Below the pieces are notes generated by a model, which was not told where the DNA came from, did no database searches, and worked only from the letters and a program-made list of their open reading frames with translations. The translations under genes were made by a program, and so were the position numbers. 57,587 nucleotides of DNA from Protofrankia sp. CiP1_Cm_nod1 (lineage in GTDB: Bacteria; Actinomycetota; Actinomycetes; Frankiales; Frankiaceae). Positions within the stretch are counted from its first letter, which is position 1. Every line of letters starts with the position of its first letter. This document shows, in pieces, positions 16,781 through 24,184 of this stretch. Location of the stretch: NCBI RefSeq assembly GCF_920888515.1, contig NZ_CAKKTM010000451.1, positions 1-57,587 of the forward strand, written 5' to 3'.

Positions 16781-17542
16781 AGAATCCGGACTTCCGCGTT
16801 CCGGTGCTTTCGGTCCATGGGGCCGGATCTCCGTGTCGGGCGGAAGCCGGCCCGGCGGCCGGAGGGCGATTGCGGAACTGCGGAAGATATGGGTGATTCC
16901 GGTTGTTATCGTGACGGTTTCCACCTACGGGGTCCGGGGGCGTAGGTGGTGGCTGTTGTCACCGCGGCGGTTTCTGCCTACGGCTCTCAGAGGAGAGCGT
17001 CCGCGCGTCCTCGGTGATCGTGAAAATGGCCCGATTCGTTGCTCTTTGTGTTTGCGATGGTGCGCAGGGGATTGACTGGGAGTGTCGTGGGCACCCTGCC
17101 GCGGGGCGTGACGGGGCATGCCCTAATCTGACCTGTTCTCCAGCAGGAGGGCGGTCGGGGGCAGAGCCGAAAGCGGCACAATCGTGCGCTTCCCGTGTTC
17201 GCTTGTGGCTCTGACGTGCGGAGGGAGCTCGGGTGACGATCGGATGTGGGGGCTTGGCGCTGGGCGGCGCCGAACCCGATGGCGCTGGGCCGGACGGCGA
17301 GGGCCCATGGGGCCGGCGGCCGGGGCGTCCCGTCCGGAATGGGTGGGTGTTGACAGGGGCTGACGAGCCCCAGTACGTTGCCGACCGGCCACTACGCGCG
17401 GCGTGTGGTCGATGACCAGGATCTTCGCGGTCCCGGTCCCCTGTGAAGCACTCGGAGCATCCGAGTGCTGTGGCGTCTTCGTGGCGTCGCTTTGTTGCCG
17501 GATCACCACCCGTGGTTCAGCGTGCCCAACACAGGAGGACCG
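16781..17542. other. Gap between the CRISPR remnant and the 494-residue protein gene
   Basis: No convincing gene is present. Two perfect hairpins stand out: CCACCTACG (16921-16929) with CGTAGGTGG (16941-16949), and AGCACTCGG (17447-17455) with CCGAGTGCT (17461-17469). The latter is 74 bases before the next start codon. Confidence 0.4.
17447..17469 (+). promoter_or_regulatory. Perfect 9-bp palindrome upstream of the unknown gene
   Basis: AGCACTCGG-AGCAT-CCGAGTGCT, about 75 bases before ATG 17543. It is well placed to be an operator or a leader hairpin. Confidence 0.4.
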
Positions 17543-19027
17543 ATGGCTGCCCTGACACTCGCCGACATCGCGGACGAGGACGACAACAACGCATTCGCGG
17601 CCTTCCGCGAGCTGGTGGGCCCGGCGCTGTGGGCGGTGATCGTCCGCGATGTCCACCGGGCCAAGCCGGGGACGTGCGCCTGCCGTCCCGACCGGCCACC
17701 CATGTTCGACGCCGCCCACCCGATACCCGGCCCGCTCTGCCAGCGTTGCATGGACCAGTGGACGCCTCGGCTCATGGACGGTTTCGGCCGGATACGTGCC
17801 GCTCTCATGGGCGACGTACCGACGATCGCCGGCGGCTCGAATGCCGGTCAGGAAGTTCGTGAGCTGATCGTCGTCCGTGACCATCTTGTGACGCCCGAGG
17901 CCGAATGGCAGGAGGCCGCCGTTCACGGCGCCATGCTGTGCCACCCCGCCTTCCCCGGGGGAATCTCGCCGGAGCCGCCGGGCTGGCTGCGGGCGGTGTG
18001 GGCGCAGCTCGTCCACTTCCCCACGGCCGGGCGGATCGTGCCGACCGTGCGCCGGGAATCGGCCGCCGAACGCGGCCTGCCGACCCGTCCGGAAGTAGCG
18101 ATCAGCACCGCTGAATGGGCCGCGCCGCTGCGCGCCGACCCCGTCGGCCAGAACATTCTCATCCATTTCCTGCTTGGTCTCCGGGACGAGATCACCGACC
18201 CGTTCTCGCTGCCGAAAATGCAGCTCAGGTTCGGTCTCAGCGAGCGGGAGACCGACGAGCGGCTGCGGCGCTCGCTCGCGCTGCTGCGCCGGTGCAACCC
18301 CGACTTCTACGCGCGGGCCGTTGCCGGTCCGCTCGCCGGACGGCCCGGCGGGGTTCCGGATGAGACCGGCCCGGACGAATGTATCGGCGATCACGTGCCG
18401 TCCGTCGAGGATTCCTGCGCGGCCGAGGCGGACGCCGACACCGCACGAAAGGCGATCATCGCCGAACTCCTGCCGCCTGTTCGTCCCAGCGATGACGGGC
18501 GGGTGCGCGACACGCACCCCGACACGCATGGCGACACGCATCCCGACACGCATGGCGATGGCTATGGCCGGCGGGAGAATCCGGGGCCGCGGCCGAAGGC
18601 GGTCCCTTCGAGAACCGCGCCGAAGAGCCAGCCGAAGACCCACCCGAAAAGCGGCCGGCCAGGGACGTGGCCGAAGAGCCGTCCGGATGCGCGGATGCCC
18701 GGGGCGGGACCTGGCGCGGCTCCTCCCGCCCCGGGTTCCGACGCCATTCGTGAGCCTGGTGCCACTCGTGAGCCTGGTGCCGCGCGTGAGGCCGGTGTCA
18801 TTCGTGAACCGGTACTCAATGCCGTCACAGTTCGGTTGTTAAAGGTGATTGTCGATGCCGCGTACGGCAAGAAGGCCGACGTTGTCGCGGCCTTCCGACG
18901 GCATCTGCGGCTGGGCGAGGAGGAGGCCGAAGCCGAAGTCGGCCGCTTCACGCGCCTCGTCGCCGGGGCCGGTGTCTGTTGGGTCGACGTCCTGCTGCGT
19001 GGCATTGACGGCTACGGGGTGGCGTGA
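17543..19027 (+). CDS. Unknown protein with weak sigma-factor-like HTH segments
   Basis: A 494-residue protein that I do not recognise. The N-terminus (FAAFRELVGPALWAVIVRDV) faintly recalls sigma-70 region 2. Cysteine pairs CAC and CQRC (about residues 50-80) could bind zinc. A segment at about 225-260 (FSLPKMQLRFGLSERETDERLRR) resembles a region-4 HTH. Residues about 310-440 are low complexity, with DTHPDTHG and REPGA repeats. A folded C-terminal helical domain (LLKVIVDAAYGKKADVVAAFRRHL onward) ends the protein. ATG 17543 has AGGAGG upstream. It lies inside the CRISPR locus between cas6 and the operon, on the opposite strand. A regulatory role is speculation. Confidence 0.65.
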   Translation: MAALTLADIADEDDNNAFAAFRELVGPALWAVIVRDVHRAKPGTCACRPDRPPMFDAAHPIPGPLCQRCMDQWTPRLMDGFGRIRAALMGDVPTIAGGSNAGQEVRELIVVRDHLVTPEAEWQEAAVHGAMLCHPAFPGGISPEPPGWLRAVWAQLVHFPTAGRIVPTVRRESAAERGLPTRPEVAISTAEWAAPLRADPVGQNILIHFLLGLRDEITDPFSLPKMQLRFGLSERETDERLRRSLALLRRCNPDFYARAVAGPLAGRPGGVPDETGPDECIGDHVPSVEDSCAAEADADTARKAIIAELLPPVRPSDDGRVRDTHPDTHGDTHPDTHGDGYGRRENPGPRPKAVPSRTAPKSQPKTHPKSGRPGTWPKSRPDARMPGAGPGAAPPAPGSDAIREPGATREPGAAREAGVIREPVLNAVTVRLLKVIVDAAYGKKADVVAAFRRHLRLGEEEAEAEVGRFTRLVAGAGVCWVDVLLRGIDGYGVA

Positions 19028-19096
19028 TGCCGAGAAACAGCACAGCCGGCGCCGTCACATACCTGGCCGTCACATACCCGGACCTGGACCCGGCCG

Positions 19097-19951
19097 TCAG
19101 CCGGGCGGCAGGGCGGCCCATGCCTCCAGCAGGTCCGCGAGGTCACGTGCCTGTGCCGTGGACAGCACGACGGCCCGTGTCCCGGCCCATGCCCCGAAGC
19201 CGGTCGTGTGGGCATCCCGAGCGTCACGATCCGGATCGTGGGCCGTAGACGTTCCCGCTGCCGACAGCGGGGCTGCCGGCGCGCCACCTGGAACCGTCGG
19301 AGCTGGAACCGTCGGGGCTGTTCGGGGCCCGTGCTCGGTTTCGTGCCCAGCGCCGGGGACTGTCGATGCCGTGGGAGCTGTGTTCCGCGGAACGCGGGCC
19401 CCAGCCTGCTGGGGCTCAGAGGCCTGATCGTCAGGGGCTGTGTTCCGCGGAACGCGGGTTCCAGCCGGGCGGAGGCCGCGGTCATGGCTGTCAGGGGCTG
19501 TGTTCCGCGGGACACGGGTCCCGGCGGCGGGGTCCGGCCATGAGGTGATCTCAAGGCGGACGCCGTCACGGACCGTGGTTGCCTGCACGGATCGCGGTGC
19601 GGCCGGTGCCGTTATCGGCAGATCGGTGATCTTCCTGCGGCGGGCGAGCCGCAGCAGGTCGGGCCGGGCGAACACGGCCGTGCCCCTGGTGCGCAGCAGG
19701 TCCGCGAGCTGGCGGCCCACCGTCGTCCGGCCCGGCCTGCCCGTCGTCCGGCCAGGTGTATCCGTTGCCTGGCAGGGTTCGTCCGTCCAGGTCAGGCGCA
19801 GTGGAGGGCTGCCGCCGTCGTCGAGGTCCAGCACCGCGCGGGCCCCGGCGAGCCGGAGCGTCGCCGGCCCGAAAGTGCCTTGCACGTGCCGGGAGACGAG
19901 CGGAATGCCAGCCAACGCCGCCAACCGCCCCGCAGCCGTACTCACCGGCAT
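19097..19951 (-). CDS. Unknown CRISPR-locus protein with 20-residue tandem repeats
   Basis: A 284-residue protein of unknown function, transcribed in the same direction as the cas operon and convergent with the gene at 17543. The N-terminal half (about 1-165) looks folded, with beta-rich GTFGPATLRLAGARAVLDLDDG. A linker then holds three 20-residue repeats, each beginning AG(T/A)RVPRNTAP, followed by a low-complexity stretch and a C-terminal helix (STAQARDLADLLEAWAAL). ATG 19951 follows GGAGGGAGGGG; an in-frame GTG six bases on is an alternative. No nuclease or RAMP motif is visible. Confidence 0.55.
   Translation of the reverse strand: MPVSTAAGRLAALAGIPLVSRHVQGTFGPATLRLAGARAVLDLDDGGSPPLRLTWTDEPCQATDTPGRTTGRPGRTTVGRQLADLLRTRGTAVFARPDLLRLARRRKITDLPITAPAAPRSVQATTVRDGVRLEITSWPDPAAGTRVPRNTAPDSHDRGLRPAGTRVPRNTAPDDQASEPQQAGARVPRNTAPTASTVPGAGHETEHGPRTAPTVPAPTVPGGAPAAPLSAAGTSTAHDPDRDARDAHTTGFGAWAGTRAVVLSTAQARDLADLLEAWAALPPG
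19377..19525. repeat. Three 60-bp tandem repeats with a GTTCCGCGGAAC palindrome
   Basis: The period is exactly 60 bp (copies beginning at 19381, 19441 and 19501). The first two carry the perfect 12-bp palindrome GTTCCGCGGAAC; the third has two changes. The coding product is the VPRNT repeat. The same palindrome occurs once in csx19 (23621-23632), with a diverged copy in the double-Cas7 gene (25924-25935). Confidence 0.75.
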
Positions 19952-20211
19952 CCCCTCCCTCCAGCCCCCGCAAGACATGACTTCAGTAACCGACGGTAGC
20001 GCTCCTCCCAGCCGGACGCCCCCGGCTGGCTACCGCCGTCAGCGTGCGACAGCGCCGTCAGCCCGTAACAACTCAGCCCATGACACCACCGCCGCCGCCA
20101 TCCCGCCCTTGCCGCCGCCCGCCCGTCACCGGCAGACCACGCCGGGCCCGACCGCACACCCCGGCGCCGGGCGGCCGGAGCGCCACCGGTCGTATCCCGC
20201 TCCGCTCATGG

Positions 20212-20259
20212 GATTGAGGGTGCAAACGGCTGCTATCACAGCCACTTGTTCCCTCAATC
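20212..20259. repeat. Nested inverted repeat (cruciform-like)
   Basis: GATTGAGGG (20212-20220) pairs with CCCTCAATC (20251-20259), and inside it GGCTG (20228-20232) pairs with CAGCC (20239-20243). The spacers on the two sides are equal (7 and 7 bases). The symmetry suggests a structured RNA or a protein-binding or recombination site. Confidence 0.5.
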
Positions 20260-20291
20260 TCGTGATCGGCCGATACTTCGGGTGGGGTGGG

Positions 20292-20320
20292 GCCGTACTG
20301 TGCGGAGCGCACGGTACGGC
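20292..20320 (-). terminator. Terminator of the cas operon
   Basis: A 13-bp stem with one G-U pair, GCCGTACTGTGCG (20292-20304) and CGCACGGTACGGC (20308-20320), and a 3-base loop, 44 bases beyond the stop of the last cas gene. It has no T-run. Confidence 0.65.
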
Positions 20321-20363
20321 TGGCGGCCGGGAAGGATCGCGGCCGTGGTTGTCGTCCCCGTCG

Positions 20364-23324
20364 TCAGCGGTCCTTGCTGGGCTGATCCTTGCCGGGATAG
20401 ATGGAGAGAGGCTGGGGAGAGGATGCGGCGCCGAGGTCGGGGAGACTGACGCCGCGGGCGCCCTGGACATCGCGGCCCTGGCGTTCGTTCTGGACGAACC
20501 ATTCGAACGAGCGGCCGCGGGGGTCGGGGGGTACCGGGACGTCGGTGCGCAGGCCGTTCGGGCGGACCCTTGGGTAGTGCACGGGCGTGAGCGGATTTCC
20601 GGTGGCGGCGGCGAGGAAAGCCCGGATGTGCGGGACCTGCTCGAACCGCTCGTCATCGCCGCCGGCCACCGCCCGCCGGAACTCGCCGACGGTTTCTCGG
20701 GCCGCGGCCGGGAAACCGTCGGAAACGGGCTCGTCCGGGATGATCGAGCGGTAGTACTCGGCCCACGACTCGCCGGTGCGCAGGTCTGTGCGGGCCGGGT
20801 CGACGGTGAGCTGGACGCTGCCGAAACCCAGCGGTTTGCCCAGGCCCAGCCGGTGGAAACGGCTCGGCTCGCCGGCGCCCAGGTCGAGCAGCCACAGCAG
20901 CGCGCCCAGCTCGGCCCCGGTGAGGTTACGGACGTCGACGCTGAAGGTGAACGTCGTGCCGGGCCGGACCCAGCCCTCGATCGACCGGTTCTGGTCGTCG
21001 CGGTTCTCGTCCTTCTCCCCGCCGCCGGTGAGGGTGGCGAACGCGGTTCCGTCGCGGTTCAGCGGGTTCGCGCGTGAATTGTTCTCCGGTACCGCGGACT
21101 TTCGCGGTCGACGGTATTCCTGGTAGCGCCCGCCGTCCAGGCTCTGGGTGCGGTCGGCGGCCGGGTCCTGCCAGTAGCGGTCGGGCAGGCCGGCGTGATG
21201 CGGGTAGACCTTGCGTCCGCGCAGCATTCGGCCCTCGGAGACGAACCAGCTCCCCTTGGGCAGCCCGGCCGGCAGCGGCGCGGGATGGCCGTTGCGTTCG
21301 GTGCCGAGATAGAAACGGCCCTGGCCGGGTTTGGGCTGGCCGAGAATCGCCAGCGGCAGGCCCGGATCCCGGAAACGCTCCACGGCGGGCCCGCCGGCCG
21401 GCGGCGGGAGGCTTTTTCTCTCGGCGGGCGCGTCCGACGCCTGGTCGCAGCGCACCGGGCCGATGCGCACGGCGCCGAGCCAGGCGCCAGCCGGGTCGCG
21501 CCGGCCGTCGGGCCCGGCTCCGGGACGGTCCTCGGTGCGGACCCAGCCGAACACCCGGTCCGCGGGGGACAGCTCACTGATCGAGTCCGCGGGCCGCAGC
21601 GACGGGGGCAGCAGCTCGCTCGGTGGGACGCTGAACAGCTCGCGCGCGATCGTCACCGGATACAGGCTGTCGATCTCACCGCGGGCGTCCAGCCGGACGT
21701 AGAGCAGGTCACCGTCGGTAATTTTCTCTGGTTCCATGCCCTTTGGGGGGACCAGGTGACGGCTCGATACGAGTGCTCCCGGGTTTTTGGGGTCGGGCTC
21801 CTTCAGTTCGCCGGGACGATGCGCCGCCGTATAGCTGTAGATGATGTCGCGCCAGATGTCCCGCAGCCGCTTGTCGAGCTCGTAGGTTTCCCGCAGGTCG
21901 TTGCGGGGATCGAAGAAGAAGACCCGTTCGTCGTGCTTGCGGTCGATGTTGCGGTTGGTCACGCACACCCAGCCATCGACGACCTTGTCCGGGCCGATCG
22001 GCCTGTATCGGGACGTCGATGTCGGCAGCGGCGCGTGCCCCGGCTGCTGGCCGGGCTCGGCGAGCGCGCATACCCACCAGAGCTGGAAGTCGGGCTCGCC
22101 CTTTTTCTTGTCATAGTGCTGAACGAGCTGGATGCGCGCCCGGACCGGCTGGCCGTGTCTGGGCCGTGAACCGTCCGGCATCATGATGTTGATGTCGGCC
22201 CGGGAGGCGTGATTGTGGCCGCGAACGTTACGTGAGCTGTCCTGCGGCCAGTAGCTCGGCAGCCAGGCCGCGTGCATGGGTGGGCCCTGGCGGCTTCTTC
22301 TTCCAGGGCCCAGGCTGCCTAGGGGTGTAGTTCCGGGCAGCAGTTCGATCTTTGCGGTGTCACCGCTGCCGATCACCCGTGCTGGGATGGATCTGAGCCC
22401 CTCCGTAGCCGCCATCCGGTAGCCGAGACGGCTGTCGTGGCCGGTGAACACGCCGAACCGGGAGTTCGTCACCGCCTCGTAGGCGCTGCGCAGCATGCCC
22501 TTCACCGCGGTCGCAGGCAGGTGCGGCCGGGTCTCCTCACGGCCGTCGGATGCGGGCACTTTCCGTTCCAGTACCGGGTAGGTGGCGTGCCCGGTGTCCT
22601 GGGAACGTTTGAGGAAGGGCGTGTCCAGCAGTAGCAGCGGCGTGCCGACGGTGAGGGTGACGCCGATCGTGCCCGACCAGCGGTCCTCGTGGAGCCGGTC
22701 GTGACCGGGCAGGCGGTCACGGTCGGTGGTGGGGACGCCGACGTCGCCGAGGGTCTGGTGCCGTTCGTCGCGGTGCGGCGCCGGGACGAACCCGTACGGG
22801 TTGACGAACGCGTTCAGCGGCTCGGGCGGGCGCTGCCGCGTCTCGCCCGGGATGCCGGCGGCGCCCGTCTGCCAGTCCCCGGCCGTGCGCCGGGACGGGC
22901 GTGTCGGCGCCATGTGACGTGGGGGCTGACGGGTGACCCGCTGGGCCGCCGGCCGCGGGCGTGTGGACGGGCCGGGCGCGGGGGCCGGCCCCGACCTGTC
23001 CCGCGGCGATCCGCCCGGTGGCGATCCGCCCTGCGCTGATCCGCCCTGGGCGGTTTCGGCTCCGGTCGGGGCGGGTTCGCCGCCGGCCGTGTTGGGCGGG
23101 GCTGTCACGGAGGCGCCCTTGTCCCGGACGCGCTTGGCCTGGCCACCTGACCAGTCGTATTCGACGGGCCGGCCGGCCAGATCGTCGTCACTCAGCGTGG
23201 TTAGCGCTGGGTCGAGGAAGCGGCGGTTGAAACGCCGCTCGCTCCCGCTGTCCTCGATGATGACGAGCCGGCGGGTGCCGTCCGGGCTGGTCTTCCAGGT
23301 CATGACGCCGGAGCTGCTGCTCAT
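20364..23324 (-). CDS. TIGR03986-like CRISPR RAMP protein (Cas7-type), extended
   Basis: A 986-residue RAMP-superfamily protein, probably a crRNA-binding backbone subunit of the type III effector complex. The N-terminus (1-60) is a small folded segment. About 60-170 is a low-complexity linker (repeated QGGS/PGGS). The family region begins NAFVNPYGFVPAP, then GTIGVTLTVGTPLLLLDTP and LPATAVKGMLRSAYEAVTNSRFGV, the typical RAMP glycine/arginine loop. A second RAMP-like unit near the C-terminus contains GALLWLLDLG and HRLGLGKPLGFGSVQL. It is longer than I expect for the family. ATG 23324 has GGAGGTGACCCG before it and overlaps the csx19 stop by ATGA. It is the last gene of the operon. Confidence 0.8.
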   Translation of the reverse strand: MSSSSGVMTWKTSPDGTRRLVIIEDSGSERRFNRRFLDPALTTLSDDDLAGRPVEYDWSGGQAKRVRDKGASVTAPPNTAGGEPAPTGAETAQGGSAQGGSPPGGSPRDRSGPAPAPGPSTRPRPAAQRVTRQPPRHMAPTRPSRRTAGDWQTGAAGIPGETRQRPPEPLNAFVNPYGFVPAPHRDERHQTLGDVGVPTTDRDRLPGHDRLHEDRWSGTIGVTLTVGTPLLLLDTPFLKRSQDTGHATYPVLERKVPASDGREETRPHLPATAVKGMLRSAYEAVTNSRFGVFTGHDSRLGYRMAATEGLRSIPARVIGSGDTAKIELLPGTTPLGSLGPGRRSRQGPPMHAAWLPSYWPQDSSRNVRGHNHASRADINIMMPDGSRPRHGQPVRARIQLVQHYDKKKGEPDFQLWWVCALAEPGQQPGHAPLPTSTSRYRPIGPDKVVDGWVCVTNRNIDRKHDERVFFFDPRNDLRETYELDKRLRDIWRDIIYSYTAAHRPGELKEPDPKNPGALVSSRHLVPPKGMEPEKITDGDLLYVRLDARGEIDSLYPVTIARELFSVPPSELLPPSLRPADSISELSPADRVFGWVRTEDRPGAGPDGRRDPAGAWLGAVRIGPVRCDQASDAPAERKSLPPPAGGPAVERFRDPGLPLAILGQPKPGQGRFYLGTERNGHPAPLPAGLPKGSWFVSEGRMLRGRKVYPHHAGLPDRYWQDPAADRTQSLDGGRYQEYRRPRKSAVPENNSRANPLNRDGTAFATLTGGGEKDENRDDQNRSIEGWVRPGTTFTFSVDVRNLTGAELGALLWLLDLGAGEPSRFHRLGLGKPLGFGSVQLTVDPARTDLRTGESWAEYYRSIIPDEPVSDGFPAAARETVGEFRRAVAGGDDERFEQVPHIRAFLAAATGNPLTPVHYPRVRPNGLRTDVPVPPDPRGRSFEWFVQNERQGRDVQGARGVSLPDLGAASSPQPLSIYPGKDQPSKDR

Positions 23325-24184
23325 CGGGTCACCTCCGGGAGAGGGTCGGGTCGCTGTGGGTCGTCGTCGGCTTCGGACCGCTCGGACGGCAGGGCGGAGG
23401 CCAGACCGACGAGCCGTTCCTCGGCGACATAGGCGTTGCCGTGCCTGGGCCTGGCCGTCGCGTTTCCGTCGGTTGCCGCGTGTTCGTCGGTCGTCACGTA
23501 TTCGATGGTTTCCAGGAAGACGCATTCGTCCTCGCGGGGAGCGCGCGGCACCGGCACGTCGAGGAGGCCGATCCGGGCCTCGGCCAGGCGTACCCACAGC
23601 GGCCCGCCCGTGGCGTCCGCGTTCCGCGGAACGTCCGAGGCCTGTGATGTGTTCGGGTTCTGTGAGCCGTTCGGACGCAGCGGTCGGCCCCACAGCAGGT
23701 ACTTGTTGTTGATCCTGTCGATGGCTGTCAGCGGGGCGACGGGCCTGTCGGGTTCGCCGGGCTCATCGGGCTCATCGGGTTCATCGGGCTCGCCGGGCTC
23801 GCCGAACAGCCAGCCGGGGGGCTGGCAGAGCGCCGGTGACTCCGACAGGAGCACGGCCGTGCCGAGCCCGTCACGCTCGTGCAGCCAGCGCAGCTCCGCG
23901 TCCCGGTTGAAGATCCGCGCTTCGAAGACGGCGGCGGGGCCTGACGTCGGCAGCGGCAGTTCCCGTTCGGTGGACGTGCCGGCGACGCCGGCCCCGTCCG
24001 CGAACGAGCGGCTGCCGGGCATGGTCAGCCGGCCGCCGGACAGCCTGGCCACCGTGTACTTCCGCGCGCTCGCCAGCAGTGCCACGGCGTCGCCGATGTT
24101 GGCCTGGCGGATCGCGTCCGGCAGCGAGATCTTCGTCGACCTGCCGGTGTGCAGGGTGATGATGGCGGCGGTGTGGGTTGTCAC
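23321..24184 (-). CDS. csx19: Type III-D accessory protein Csx19
   Basis: A 287-residue protein matching the Csx19 family found beside Csx10 in type III-D loci; its role in the complex is structural or unknown. Recognisable parts are FEARIFNRDAELRWLHERDGLG (about residues 88-109), IDRINNKYLLWG before a disordered loop, and PLWVRLAEARIGLLDVPVP with FLETIEYV afterwards. Two loops are low complexity: DEPDEPDEPGEPDRP, and a loop carrying the VPRNA motif coded by the GTTCCGCGGAAC palindrome. It starts at GTG 24184, overlapping the upstream stop by four bases, and its own stop overlaps the next start, so translation is coupled. Confidence 0.8.
   Translation of the reverse strand: MTTHTAAIITLHTGRSTKISLPDAIRQANIGDAVALLASARKYTVARLSGGRLTMPGSRSFADGAGVAGTSTERELPLPTSGPAAVFEARIFNRDAELRWLHERDGLGTAVLLSESPALCQPPGWLFGEPGEPDEPDEPDEPGEPDRPVAPLTAIDRINNKYLLWGRPLRPNGSQNPNTSQASDVPRNADATGGPLWVRLAEARIGLLDVPVPRAPREDECVFLETIEYVTTDEHAATDGNATARPRHGNAYVAEERLVGLASALPSERSEADDDPQRPDPLPEVTR

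Larger units (their letters stand above)
19952..20363. other. Structured gap downstream of the cas operon
   Basis: No gene is supported. It holds three secondary structures: CCAGCCGG/CCGGCTGG (20008-20029), a nested cruciform (20212-20259) and the operon terminator (20292-20320). Confidence 0.45.

Noticed and set aside
16781-16810. A third CRISPR repeat after 16780
   Set aside because: Only CTTCCGCG is shared and there is no GAAAC end.
17014-17214. A 66-codon frame with several cysteines in the 16.8-17.5 kb gap
   Set aside because: No ribosome site and no recognisable motif; the composition is uninformative.
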